From NCBI RefSeq assembly GCF_008271805.1, contig NZ_VSRY01000166.1, forward strand, positions 55,354-119,353: 64,000 nucleotides of DNA. The letters are read 5' to 3'. The notes below the pieces were generated by a model that had not been told where the DNA came from, searched no databases, and was given only the letters and a program-made list of their open reading frames with translations. Each line of letters begins with the position of its first letter. The stretch's first letter is position 1. This DNA comes from Streptomyces sp. TRM49041 (lineage in GTDB: Bacteria > Actinomycetota > Actinomycetes > Streptomycetales > Streptomycetaceae). A program made the position numbers and the translations under genes. Of this stretch, positions 1 through 9,997 are shown one piece after another.

Positions 1-780
1 CGCTCCGGAGCCCTGAGGGACGACCGGCGGACGGCCTCCGGACGATCGATTCAGGGCAGGCTCAAGACGTGACAGTCAACGTGTTTTCGGCTGCGAAGCG
101 TCCGAATATCGACCGTCGCTCTCCGGAGCACGTGTTAACAGTCCGTTTCGCGTGTGTCTGTCTGTGCTCAGTTTGTCTGGATTTCGGTCAGCGATACATG
201 GGCGATGTTGTCAAAACGAGACCCTTTAAGTGTGGTTTACAGCCCGGACGTACTTAATAGTTGGCTCCACTGAGCTCGGGTCGATGGGTCAACGCGCTGT
301 GGGGAGCGCCGACTCACGAGCACACGTGGTACAGCACTTCGCCGTCAGGGGTGTCGGCGGAGTGCATCGTGCCCAACCATGCAGTGAATACGTGGACTCA
401 TGAGGAGGAATCCATGCGCGGTGCCATGAGCGCCAGTGGGGTCGGATCGTCGCAGCTGGCTCCAACGGCCGGTCACCCGTGTACGTCAACCGGTCGGACC
501 GCGTGCAGCGGTCGGCGATTCTGAGACCCGGTCAACCGCTCGGCTCGCGCTTCCTGGGGGGTAAACCACCCCTGCTGACCATCCTTCCGGCTTCTCGCCA
601 CGGGTGTTTCCCACCCGGCGTGCGGTGCTGCCGTCGTACCCGGATGCGGGTGCCCGGCATGCCCGAAAGAGGCGGAAGGATCGTCGGGCAGCGGCCATGA
701 CCGGCTGAGTGCACACCACTCGTGCAGTCGCCGCGTGCGCAGGATCGCGGGTCATCCGACACCCGTGAAATGGACACACC
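1..780. other. 5' flank of bldK operon, no assured gene
   Basis: No gene is supported here except a possible 36-codon ORF at 414-524, listed separately. Bases 70-260 are clearly less GC-rich than the rest of the window, as expected for a promoter region, but I do not find a convincing -35/-10 pair. The stretch probably holds the promoter and leader of the permease operon that starts at 781. The gene upstream of base 1 is not visible. Confidence 0.5.
414..524 (+). CDS. Possible 36-aa ORF or lipoprotein-gene remnant
   Basis: The ATG at 414 is preceded by a near-perfect Shine-Dalgarno (GAGGAGGA at 402-409), but the product is only 36 residues and has no recognisable fold. It begins MRGAMSA. From memory, many Streptomyces oligopeptide-binding lipoproteins begin MRGAKSAKW, so this may be the decayed 5' end of such a gene with frameshifts after about residue 8. 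A leader peptide for the operon at 781 is the other reading. Whether it is translated is unknown. Confidence 0.3.
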   Translation: MRGAMSASGVGSSQLAPTAGHPCTSTGRTACSGRRF

Positions 781-1824
781 ATGACCAGTCCAATTGAGAT
801 CGAGGGCTCCGAAGCCTCCGTCACCTTGGACAAAGACGCCACGGCCAAGACCGAAGCCGCGGAGGACAACAAGCAAGGGCACACCGGCCGTTCGCCCGGC
901 CAGCTGATGTGGACGCGCTTCAAGCGCGACCGCACCGGTGTGATCTCCGCCTGTGTGGTCCTCTTCTACTTCGTCATCGCCGCCCTCGCGCCGGTGATCT
1001 CTGCCCTCTACGGCAAAGACCCGTACACGCTGTACCCGACGCAGGCCGGCTACGAGGACATCCTCGACGACTTCGGCATGCCGTACGGAACCCTCGGCGG
1101 TATTTCCGGCGAGTTCTGGTTCGGCGTCGAACCCAAGCTGGGCCGTGACGTCTTCACGATGCTGCTCTACGGTATTCGTACGTCGCTCTACATGGCTGTC
1201 GTCCTCACGGTGCTCGCCGTGGCCACCGGCGTCCTCATCGGCATGGTGAGCGGCTTCTTCGGCGGGAAGGTCGACTACTGGCTGGGCCGGACGACGGACT
1301 TCTTCCTCGCCTTCCCGAGCCAGCTCTTCTTCATCGCCTTCATGCCCGTCGTGACCGCGATGTTCGTCTCGCCGACCGACGAGACCCCGACCTATCTGCG
1401 GGCCGTCGCGATCCTGCTCGTGATGTGGTTCCTGGGCTGGATGGGTATGGCGCGTCTGGTGCGCAGTTCCGTACTCTCCCTGCGGGAGCGCGAGTTCGTC
1501 GAGGCCGCTCTGGTCTCCGGCGCCTCGCGGTGGCGGATCGTCCGCAAGGAGATCCTGCCGAATATCGTGACCCCGATCCTGGTGCAGGGCACCTACATGC
1601 TGCCCAGCGCCATCCTCTCCATCGCGTTCCTCTCATACGTCGGTGTCGGCTTCGTCGAGCCCACGCCTGACTGGGGTCGCATGTTCGCCATCGGTTCCGA
1701 GATCTACCAGCAGGACCCGGCTTACATGTTCTTCCCCGGCGTCGCGCTGGTGATCTTCGTACTCGCCTTCAATCTGCTGGGCGACTCCGTGCGCGACGCG
1801 TTCGACCCCAAGACCGGACGGTGA
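781..1824 (+). CDS. bldKA: Oligopeptide ABC transporter permease, BldKA-like
   Basis: Inner-membrane permease of a peptide importer, OppC/DppC family, 347 residues. A soluble N-terminal stretch of about 50 residues precedes the first membrane helix (about 57-77). The usual long external loop follows, then four or five more helices. The ATPase-coupling EAA loop is at about 240-262 (EAALVSGASRWRIVRKEILP). It is the first gene of permease, lipoprotein, permease, ATPase, ATPase, the order I recall for bldKA-E in S. coelicolor. There BldK imports an extracellular peptide signal needed for aerial mycelium. The symbol rests on gene order and context; the family call is secure. Confidence 0.8.
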   Translation: MTSPIEIEGSEASVTLDKDATAKTEAAEDNKQGHTGRSPGQLMWTRFKRDRTGVISACVVLFYFVIAALAPVISALYGKDPYTLYPTQAGYEDILDDFGMPYGTLGGISGEFWFGVEPKLGRDVFTMLLYGIRTSLYMAVVLTVLAVATGVLIGMVSGFFGGKVDYWLGRTTDFFLAFPSQLFFIAFMPVVTAMFVSPTDETPTYLRAVAILLVMWFLGWMGMARLVRSSVLSLREREFVEAALVSGASRWRIVRKEILPNIVTPILVQGTYMLPSAILSIAFLSYVGVGFVEPTPDWGRMFAIGSEIYQQDPAYMFFPGVALVIFVLAFNLLGDSVRDAFDPKTGR

Positions 1825-1831
1825 CGTCCAT

Positions 1832-1857
1832 GTGCGGGGGAGCTGCCGCCCCCGCAC
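1832..1857 (+). other. Intercistronic hairpin before bldKB
   Basis: Inverted repeat with a 9-bp stem, GTGCGGGGG (1832-1840) and CCCCCGCAC (1849-1857), loop of 8 nt. It lies eight bases after the bldKA stop and about 65 bases before the bldKB start. It may protect the 5' end of a processed bldKB message or act as a weak attenuator. Confidence 0.5.
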
Positions 1858-1922
1858 CGGGCAACCGGACGGCAGGCAGCACTTTTCTGGACAACAACTC
1901 ACAGGTAGGTGCAACGAGCATC

Positions 1923-3719
1923 ATGAAGTCCATCCGATCGCGCTCCGCGCGCGCCATAGTCGTCGCCCTCGCGGCCGGCTCCCTGGTGCTGACCGGCTGC
2001 AGCAGCAACGACAAGGGCGCCTCGAAGCCCGCCGCCCCGGACACCAGCGAAGCGAGCGAGCAGTCCAAGCCCGTCGTCTACGGTGACGCAGCTGCCTCCA
2101 CCGGTCCCGCCAAGGAGGTCGCCGGTGCAAAGTCCGGTGGCTTCATCGAGGTCTACCAGCAGTCCGACCTCACCCACATGGACCCGGGTCAGATCTACGT
2201 CTCCGACGCCGGCCAGTTCGCGAACCTGGTGTTCCGCAAGCTGACCAACTACCTGGAGGACGCCGACGGCAACCTGACGGTCGTCGGTGACATCGCCACC
2301 AACTCCGGTGAGACCACCGACGGCGGCAAGACCTGGAAGTTCACCCTCAAGGACGGCATCAAGGACGAGGACGGCAACGTCATCACCTCGGCCGACGTCC
2401 GCCACTCCGTCGAGCGCCTCTACGCCAAGCACATCTTCGACGGACCGTCCTTCCTCCAGACCTGGCTGTCGGGCGACGACTACCGCAAGGCGCTGCCGGA
2501 GGGCCCGTACACCGGCAAGCACCTGCCGGACACCGTCCTGGAGACCCCGGACGCCAAGACCGTCATCTTCAAGTTCGACCAGCCGCGCCCGGACCTGCCG
2601 CAGGCCCTCGCCATGGCCGGCTACGCCATCGTGCCGCAGAAGGCGGACACGAAGGACAAGTACGACAAGGCCCCGAAGGCGCTCGGCCCGTACAAGATCG
2701 CCGAGTACAAGGCCGGCAAGTCCCTGAAGCTGGTGCGCAACACCAACTGGGACCCGAAGACGGACTCCGTCCGCCACCAGTACGTGGACGGCTACAACTT
2801 CACCAACACCATCGACGTGGCGAGCCAGACCAAGCGTCTGATCGCCGACCAGGGTGAGGCGAAGAACGCCATCCAGTTCACGGACTCCGTGGAGACGACG
2901 CTCGTCAAGGACGTCGTGACCAACCCGTCCGTCAACAAGCGCACCATCAAGGGCTACCAGCCCTACGTCTGGCAGATGTCCTTCAACATGGACAAGCTGA
3001 AGGACAAGAAGGTCCGCGACGCGATCACCTACGCCATCCCGAACGAGCGGATGATCCAGGCCGACGGCGGCAAGTACGGCGGCGAGATCGCCGGCGGTCT
3101 GTTCGCCCCGACCCTGCCGGGCCACGACCCGAACTACGACCCGTTCGGCAAGAAGAAGAAGCCGAACGGCGACCCGGAGAAGGCCAAGCAGCTGCTGAAG
3201 GAGGCGGGCGTCAAGGAGGGCACCAAGCTCACCTACGCCTACGCCAACACGCCGCGCGGCCAGGCCCAGTCCGTCATCGTCAAGGACGCGCTCAACGCGA
3301 TCGGCTTCGACGTCCAGGCGAAGGAGATCGACCGCAAGAGCTTCTACGAGCAGATCGGTAAGATCAACAACCCGTTCGACCTGTACATGACCGGCTGGGG
3401 CCAGGACTGGTCCTCCCCGTCCACGGTCGTCACCCCGGTCTACGACGGCAACCTGGTCTACGACGGCGCCTCGAACTACTCGCACGTCAACGACCCGAAG
3501 GTCAACTCCCTCATCAAGGAGGCCCTGAAGCTCCAGCCGGAGCAGGCCGCCGCGAAGTGGGAGGAGGCCCACAAGCGCCTGGTCGAGGAGATCAACCCGG
3601 CTGCCCCGGTCTACTACTCGAAGCAGCTGCAGCTCTTCGGCTCGAACATCGGCGGTGCCCGCTACAGCACCAACTCGAGCTACATCAACATCAACGATGT
3701 GTTCCTGAAGCAGCCGTAA
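1923..3719 (+). CDS. bldKB: Oligopeptide-binding lipoprotein, BldKB-like
   Basis: Extracytoplasmic solute-binding lipoprotein of family SBP_bac_5, 598 residues. I chose the ATG at 1923 because it gives a clean lipoprotein signal peptide: basic start MKSIRSRSAR, hydrophobic core and lipobox LTGC at about 20-23. The reading frame stays open upstream to 1821 but adds an implausible extension. A Ser/Lys/Ala linker follows the lipid-anchored Cys, then the bilobed peptide-binding domain. The message is flanked by hairpins on both sides, which would favour a higher level of this subunit than of the permeases. Substrate specificity cannot be read from sequence. Confidence 0.82.
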   Translation: MKSIRSRSARAIVVALAAGSLVLTGCSSNDKGASKPAAPDTSEASEQSKPVVYGDAAASTGPAKEVAGAKSGGFIEVYQQSDLTHMDPGQIYVSDAGQFANLVFRKLTNYLEDADGNLTVVGDIATNSGETTDGGKTWKFTLKDGIKDEDGNVITSADVRHSVERLYAKHIFDGPSFLQTWLSGDDYRKALPEGPYTGKHLPDTVLETPDAKTVIFKFDQPRPDLPQALAMAGYAIVPQKADTKDKYDKAPKALGPYKIAEYKAGKSLKLVRNTNWDPKTDSVRHQYVDGYNFTNTIDVASQTKRLIADQGEAKNAIQFTDSVETTLVKDVVTNPSVNKRTIKGYQPYVWQMSFNMDKLKDKKVRDAITYAIPNERMIQADGGKYGGEIAGGLFAPTLPGHDPNYDPFGKKKKPNGDPEKAKQLLKEAGVKEGTKLTYAYANTPRGQAQSVIVKDALNAIGFDVQAKEIDRKSFYEQIGKINNPFDLYMTGWGQDWSSPSTVVTPVYDGNLVYDGASNYSHVNDPKVNSLIKEALKLQPEQAAAKWEEAHKRLVEEINPAAPVYYSKQLQLFGSNIGGARYSTNSSYININDVFLKQP

Positions 3720-3736
3720 CCACCACAGTCGGCTGA

Positions 3737-3776
3737 CCCGTGGGGGTGCGCGCCAGGCGGAGCGCACCCCCACGGG
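3737..3776 (+). terminator. Strong intercistronic stem-loop after bldKB
   Basis: Perfect 15-bp stem, CCCGTGGGGGTGCGC at 3737-3751 and its complement at 3762-3776, with a 10-nt loop. It sits between the lipoprotein stop at 3719 and the next start at 3827. It can act as a partial terminator or 3' stabiliser, lowering expression of the permease and ATPase genes downstream. Confidence 0.65.
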
Positions 3777-3826
3777 CACCTCAACCCCTCACCGCCCGCC
3801 GCTTCCGAAGAGAGCAGCTTCCCGCC

Positions 3827-4804
3827 ATGCTTCAGTTCCTCATCCGCAGGTTGACCGGCGCCGTCGTGATCATGTTCCTGATCGGCGCCTTCACGTTCTT
3901 CCTGTTCTACACAATCCCCCAGGACTTCGCCGCCCTCTCCTGTGGCAAGAACTGCTCGCCGGAGAACCTGGCCGTCATCCGGGAGAACCTCGGTCTCGAC
4001 AAGCCCATCACCACGCAGTTCTGGACCTTCATGGTGGGCATCGTGGCCGGCCGCGACTTCACGATCGGACACTGCGCCGCCCCGTGCCTCGGCGTCTCCT
4101 TCGATTCGGGTGACTTCGTCTGGGACTCCATCATCGACCGCTTCCCTCTGACGCTGTCGCTCACCATCGGCGGGCTGATCATCTTCCTGGTGCTGGGGCT
4201 CGGATCGGGCATGCTCGCCGCCTGGAAGCGCGGCACAAGGGTCGACAAGCTGGTCAGCGGCGCCTCGATGGTGCTCAGCTCGTTCCAGATCTACTTCCTC
4301 GGCGCGGTCGTACTCGGCATCTTCGTCTACCAGACCGGCTGGATGGAGAACCCGAGCTACACGCCGTTCACCAAGGACCCGCTCGCCTGGGCCACGGGCC
4401 TGCTGATCCCCTGGGCCGTGATGGCGACCATCTTCACCGCCCAGTACACGCGTATGGCGCGCTCGACCATGATCGAGCAGCTCCAGGAGGAGCATGTCCG
4501 CACCGCCCGGGCCAAGGGCATGCCGCAGCGGTACGTGTTCTTCCGGTATGCCTGGCGCGGTTCCCTGACGCCCATCGTGACCATCATCGGCATGGACCTG
4601 AGCGCGCTGCTCGCGGGCGCCGTCGTCACCGAGAAGACCTTCGACCTGGCGGGTATCGGCCGCCTTGCGGTGGACGCATCGGTGAACAAGGACCTGCCGC
4701 TGACGATGGGCGTGATGCTGTTCGGGGCGTTCTTCATCCTGATCCTGAACGTCCTTGTGGACCTCGCCTACGCCTACATCGACCCGCGCGTGCGCCTCGC
4801 CTAG
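3827..4804 (+). CDS. bldKC: Oligopeptide ABC transporter permease, BldKC-like
   Basis: OppB/DppB-type permease, 325 residues. The first helix starts almost at the N-terminus (MLQFLIRRLTGAVVIMFLIG). A Cys-containing external loop holds two close pairs (SCGKNCS and HCAAPC), which could form disulfides. The EAA coupling loop is at about 224-245 (VRTARAKGMPQRYVFFRYAW). The ATG at 3827 is chosen over the upstream in-frame ATG at 3740 because the extension would overlap the stem-loop and is not membrane-like. It pairs with BldKA to form the channel. Confidence 0.8.
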   Translation: MLQFLIRRLTGAVVIMFLIGAFTFFLFYTIPQDFAALSCGKNCSPENLAVIRENLGLDKPITTQFWTFMVGIVAGRDFTIGHCAAPCLGVSFDSGDFVWDSIIDRFPLTLSLTIGGLIIFLVLGLGSGMLAAWKRGTRVDKLVSGASMVLSSFQIYFLGAVVLGIFVYQTGWMENPSYTPFTKDPLAWATGLLIPWAVMATIFTAQYTRMARSTMIEQLQEEHVRTARAKGMPQRYVFFRYAWRGSLTPIVTIIGMDLSALLAGAVVTEKTFDLAGIGRLAVDASVNKDLPLTMGVMLFGAFFILILNVLVDLAYAYIDPRVRLA

Positions 4805-4814
4805 GAGATCGACC

Positions 4815-5876
4815 GTGACCACACTGACCAAGACCGAAGACACACCGGCCCCGACCGGGCCGGAGTCCTTCCTCTCGGTCCGCGACCTGCGGGTGCGCTT
4901 CTCCACCGAGGACGGCATCGTCAAGGCGGTCGACGGGCTCTCCTTCGACGTCGAGCGCGGCAAGACGCTGGGCATCGTGGGCGAGTCGGGTTCCGGCAAG
5001 TCCGTGACGAACCTGACGGTCCTCGGCCTGCACAACCGCAAGACGACCGACATCCAGGGCGAGATCGTCCTGGACGGCCAGGAGCTGACCACCGCCTCCG
5101 AGAAGGAGATGGAGAAGCTCCGCGGCAACAAGGTCGCCATGATCTTCCAGGACCCGCTGACGGCGCTCTCGCCGTACTACACGGTGGGCCGGCAGCTCTC
5201 CGAGCCGTTCATGAAGCACCGGGGCGCCTCCAAGAAAGAGGCCAAGGACCGCGCGATCGAGATGCTGACCAAGGTCGGCATCCCGCAGCCGCAGACCCGC
5301 TTCAACGACTACCCGCACCAGTTCTCCGGCGGTATGCGCCAGCGCGCCATGATCGCCATGTCGCTGATGTGCGACCCCGAGCTGCTGATCGCGGACGAGC
5401 CGACCACCGCGCTGGACGTGACCGTGCAGGCCCAGATCCTGGACCTGCTCAAGGACCTCCAGCAGGAGTTCGGCTCCGCGATCGTCTTCATCACCCACGA
5501 CCTCGGCGTCATCGCCAACATGGCGGACGACCTGCTGGTCATGTACGCCGGGCGGGCCGTCGAGCGCGGCAGCGTCAGCGAGGTGCTGCGCGAGCCGAAG
5601 CACCCGTACACCTGGGGTCTGCTCAGCTCGATGCCGCGGCTCGGCGGTGACACCAGCGAGGCGCTCGTGCCCATCCCGGGCTCCCCGCCGAGTCTGCTCA
5701 ACCCGCCGCCCGGCTGCGCCTTCAACCCGCGCTGCCGGTTCGTCGACGAGGTCGGCGGCGGGCTGTGCACCACCGCGCGGCCCGAGCTGGCCGCTGGACG
5801 CGCCGCTGCCTGCCACCTCACGGCGGAGCAGAAGCAGACCATCTTCATCGATCAGATCAAGCCCCGGCTGGGCTAG
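4815..5876 (+). CDS. bldKD: Oligopeptide ABC transporter ATPase, BldKD-like
   Basis: ABC ATPase of the OppD/DppD type, 353 residues, GTG start ten bases after the bldKC stop with GGAG in the stop region. Walker A is GESGSGKS at about 56-63, the signature FSGGMRQR at about 170, Walker B LLIADEPTTALDVT, and the switch His is in ITHDLGV. The C-terminal oligopeptide-type extension keeps the Cys-rich PGCAFNPRC cluster typical of OppD/OppF C-termini. It powers the transporter together with the next gene. Confidence 0.82.
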   Translation: MTTLTKTEDTPAPTGPESFLSVRDLRVRFSTEDGIVKAVDGLSFDVERGKTLGIVGESGSGKSVTNLTVLGLHNRKTTDIQGEIVLDGQELTTASEKEMEKLRGNKVAMIFQDPLTALSPYYTVGRQLSEPFMKHRGASKKEAKDRAIEMLTKVGIPQPQTRFNDYPHQFSGGMRQRAMIAMSLMCDPELLIADEPTTALDVTVQAQILDLLKDLQQEFGSAIVFITHDLGVIANMADDLLVMYAGRAVERGSVSEVLREPKHPYTWGLLSSMPRLGGDTSEALVPIPGSPPSLLNPPPGCAFNPRCRFVDEVGGGLCTTARPELAAGRAAACHLTAEQKQTIFIDQIKPRLG

Positions 5877-5890
5877 GGAGACGCAGAGAC

Positions 5891-6976
<1,086 letters not shown>

Positions 6977-6985
6977 CCCACCCGC

Positions 6986-7021
6986 CGAAGGCCCCCTGCC
7001 CCCACGGGCGGGGGGCCTTCG
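6986..7021 (+). terminator. Rho-independent-type hairpin ending bldK operon
   Basis: Stem CGAAGGCCCCC (6986-6996) with GGGGGCCTTCG (7011-7021), ten bases after the bldKE stop. It is GC-rich and has no U-tract, as usual in Streptomyces. Confidence 0.75.
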
Positions 7022-7413
7022 CCGTACCGGCCTACCTGGGGGCCCGGTCCCGCACCGGACCGGCGGCGCCGTGTGACGACGTCGCACGCCCCACCGCCCG
7101 GACGCACACCGAACCGGACGGGGCCCCGGCCGTCCCGTCCGCGCCTGCCCTGCCCCCGCCGCTCGGCCGGCGCGCACTCAGGGGGGCACCCCCTCGCCCG
7201 TGCGGGCGCCTGCCCGCGAACGGACGGACGGGCCTCAGCACCCACCCGTGCGCGCGAGGCCCGGCCTGCCGGGGCCGGGCGGGCCCCTGTCGCGCCGTAC
7301 GTGGGACAAGGCCCACACCGTCGGGTGTGGTGAGCGTGCGGGGCGGGTGTTTTGCGGTGATATTTGGGCCTAAGTCGGTTCATGGGCCCAAGCACCCACC
7401 AGGAGGCACCTCC
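7022..7413. promoter_or_regulatory. Intergenic region before second peptide transporter
   Basis: 392 bases without a supportable gene. The first 300 are extremely GC-rich and carry only shadow frames. Bases 7340-7385 turn AT-richer (around GTTTTGCGGTGATATTTGGG), which is where I would expect the promoter of the lipoprotein gene at 7414. A strong ribosome site AGGAGG sits at 7401-7406. Confidence 0.4.
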
Positions 7414-9045
7414 ATGCGCGCAGCCAGCCACCCCGCCAAGAGGGCCGCATGCGCCATCGCCGCCGTGCTGGCGGTGACCGCGACCGCGACCGGCTGCGGC
7501 GGCGGGGCCGGGGCCGCGAGCGACGGGGTCCTGAGTTCCTCCTGGGGCGACCCCCAGAACCCCCTGGAGCCCGCCAACACCAACGAGGTCCAGGGCGGCA
7601 AGGTCCTGAACATGATCTTCCGTGGGCTCAAGCGGTACGACCCGGAGACCGGCGAGGCCCAGAACATGGTCGCCGAGAAGTTCGAGACGACCGACTCCCA
7701 GAACTTCACCATCACCCTCAAGGACGGCTGGACCTTCAGCAACGGCGAGAAGGTCACCGCCAAGTCCTTCGTCGACGCCTGGAACTACGCCGCGCACATC
7801 GACAACAGGCAGAACAACGCCCCGTTCTTCGCCGACATCGTCGGATACGACGACGTCCACCCCCAGTCCGGCAGCGCCAAGGCGAAGACCATGAGCGGCC
7901 TCGTCGTCAAGGACGAGCTGACCTTCACGGTGGCCCTGAAGGACAAGTTCTCCACCTGGCCCGAGACCCTCGGCTACTCGGCGTTCATGCCGCTGCCCCA
8001 GGCATTCTTCACCGACCACGCCGCCTGGCTCGACAAGCCCGTCGGCAACGGCCCGTACACCGTCCTGTCGTACACCAAGGGCCGGGACATGAAGCTGCGC
8101 CGCCGGGACGACTACAAAGGCCCCGACAAGGCCCAGAACGTGGGGGTGGACCTGCGCGTCTACACCGACAACAACATCGCCTACCAGGACCTCATCTCCG
8201 GCAACCTCGACCTGGCCGACGACATCCCCGCCCAGCAGCTCAGGAACGTCAAGAGCGACCTGGGGGACCGCTACATCAACCAGCCGGCTCTGATCATCCA
8301 GACCGTGGTCTTCCCCTTCTACCGCCCGGAGTGGTCGAAGCCCGGCATGGAGAAGGTCCGCATCGGCATCTCCAAGGCGATCAACCGCGAGCAGATCACC
8401 CGGCAGATCTACCAGGAGACCCGCACCCCCACCAAGGACTGGACCTCCCCGGCCCTGGCCGAGGCGGGCGGCTACTCCGACATCTGCGGCGACGCCTGCG
8501 TCTTCGACGCCGCCGAGGCCAAGCGACTCATCGAGGAGGGCGGCGGCCTCCCCGGCGGCAGAATCACCCTGACCTCGAACGTCGACACCGGCTCCCACCG
8601 GCAGTGGATGGACGCCGTCTGCAACAGCATCAACAACGTGCTGGGCAAGGGGCCCGTCTGCACCGTCAACCCCGTCGGTACCTTCGCCGACTTCCGCGGC
8701 CAGGTCACCACCGGAAAGATGACCGGCCCGTACCGCTCCGGCTGGCAGGCGGACTACCCGCTCATCCAGAACTTCCTCCAGCCGCTCTACTACACCGGCG
8801 GCTCCTCCAACAACGGCAAGTTCAGCGACAAGCAGTTCGACAGCCTCATCGACCGGGCCAACGCCGAGTCCGACCAGGAGAAGGCGGTCGAGCTCTTCCA
8901 GGAGGCCGAACGCATCCTCGCCGCGCAGATGCCCGCCATTCCCCTCTGGTACCAGAACGGCAGCGCCGGCTACACCGAGCGCCTCTCCGACGTGAAGCTC
9001 AACCAGTTCAGCGTCCCCGTCTACGAACAGATCAAGGTCGGCTGA
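7414..9045 (+). CDS. Peptide-binding lipoprotein, second transporter
   Basis: SBP_bac_5 family solute-binding lipoprotein, 543 residues. The ATG at 7414 follows AGGAGG with 7-base spacing and gives a lipoprotein signal peptide ending in a TGC lipobox (about residues 26-28). The frame is open upstream to 6781 but that part overlaps bldKE and is not coding in this frame. The body resembles dipeptide/oligopeptide-binding proteins of the DppA/OppA group, with the usual family signature near WNYAAHIDN and SSNNGKFSDKQFD. It begins an operon with two permeases and two ATPases. The ligand is unknown. Confidence 0.85.
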   Translation: MRAASHPAKRAACAIAAVLAVTATATGCGGGAGAASDGVLSSSWGDPQNPLEPANTNEVQGGKVLNMIFRGLKRYDPETGEAQNMVAEKFETTDSQNFTITLKDGWTFSNGEKVTAKSFVDAWNYAAHIDNRQNNAPFFADIVGYDDVHPQSGSAKAKTMSGLVVKDELTFTVALKDKFSTWPETLGYSAFMPLPQAFFTDHAAWLDKPVGNGPYTVLSYTKGRDMKLRRRDDYKGPDKAQNVGVDLRVYTDNNIAYQDLISGNLDLADDIPAQQLRNVKSDLGDRYINQPALIIQTVVFPFYRPEWSKPGMEKVRIGISKAINREQITRQIYQETRTPTKDWTSPALAEAGGYSDICGDACVFDAAEAKRLIEEGGGLPGGRITLTSNVDTGSHRQWMDAVCNSINNVLGKGPVCTVNPVGTFADFRGQVTTGKMTGPYRSGWQADYPLIQNFLQPLYYTGGSSNNGKFSDKQFDSLIDRANAESDQEKAVELFQEAERILAAQMPAIPLWYQNGSAGYTERLSDVKLNQFSVPVYEQIKVG

Positions 9046-9073
9046 GCCACCCGTACCTCCCGGAGGAGGCCCT

Positions 9074-9997
9074 ATGGGGCGTTATGTCATCCGGCGGCTG
9101 CTCCAGATGGTCCCCGTGTTCATCGGGACCACCCTGCTGATCTTCATCATGGTGTACGCGCTCGGCGACCCCGTCGCGGCACTCTTCGGCGACAAGGCGC
9201 CCGACCCGGCCACCGCCGCCCGGATCCGCGAGGACCTCCACCTCGACGAGCCGCTGTGGAAGCAGTACGTGCTCTACATGGGCGCGATCTTCCAGGGCGA
9301 CTTCGGGACCGCCTTCAACGGCCAGAAGGTCACCGAGCTGATGGCCTCCGCCTTCCCCGTCACCCTGCGCCTCACCATCGTCGCCATCGCCATCGAGATC
9401 GTCGTCGGCATCACCTTCGGTGTCGTCAGCGGCCTCAAGCGCGGCCGCCCCCTCGACACCGGCCTGCTCGTCCTCACTCTCGTCGTCATCTCCGTCCCCA
9501 CCTTCGTCTCCGGCTACCTCCTCCAGTTCGTCTTCGGCGTCAAATGGGGCTGGATCAGCCCGTCCGTCTCCTCGGAGGCATCCTTCGGCGAGCTGATCCT
9601 GCCCGGTGTCGTCCTCGCCCTGGTCTCCCTCGCCTACGTCACCCGGCTCAGCCGCACCTCCATCGCCGAGAACGTGCGCGCCGACTACGTCCGCACCGCC
9701 GTCGCCAAGGGCCTGCCGCGCCACCGGATCATCACCCGGCACCTGCTCCGCAACTCGCTCATCCCCGTCGTCACCTTCATCGGCGCCGATATCGGCGCTC
9801 TCATGGGCGGCGCCATCGTCACCGAGCGGATCTTCAACATCCACGGTGTCGGCTACCAGCTCTACCAGGGCATCCTCCGCAACAACTCGCCCACCATCGT
9901 CGGCTTCGTGACGATCCTCGTCATCGTGTTCCTGGTGGCGAACCTGCTCGTCGACCTGCTCTACGCGGTCCTGGACCCGAGGATCCGGTATGCCTGA
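9074..9997 (+). CDS. Peptide ABC transporter permease, DppB/OppB type
   Basis: Permease of 307 residues, with first helix at the N-terminus (YVIRRLLQMVPVFIGTTLLI) as in all DppB proteins. The EAA coupling loop (VRTAVAKGLPRHRIITRHLL) is at about 206-226. A good ribosome site (GGAGGAGG, about 9060-9067) precedes the ATG. The stop overlaps the start of the next gene by eight bases (ATGCCTGA), so translation of the two permeases is likely coupled. Confidence 0.88.
   Translation: MGRYVIRRLLQMVPVFIGTTLLIFIMVYALGDPVAALFGDKAPDPATAARIREDLHLDEPLWKQYVLYMGAIFQGDFGTAFNGQKVTELMASAFPVTLRLTIVAIAIEIVVGITFGVVSGLKRGRPLDTGLLVLTLVVISVPTFVSGYLLQFVFGVKWGWISPSVSSEASFGELILPGVVLALVSLAYVTRLSRTSIAENVRADYVRTAVAKGLPRHRIITRHLLRNSLIPVVTFIGADIGALMGGAIVTERIFNIHGVGYQLYQGILRNNSPTIVGFVTILVIVFLVANLLVDLLYAVLDPRIRYA

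Noticed and set aside
208..241. Promoter-like TTGTCA and TTTACA boxes before bldKA
   Set aside because: Neither box has a -10 element at a normal spacing.
1899..3779. 626-residue open frame on the minus strand opposite bldKB
   Set aside because: It is the shadow of the lipoprotein gene: no ribosome site, Val/Leu/Arg-rich composition typical of the reverse frame of GC-rich genes.
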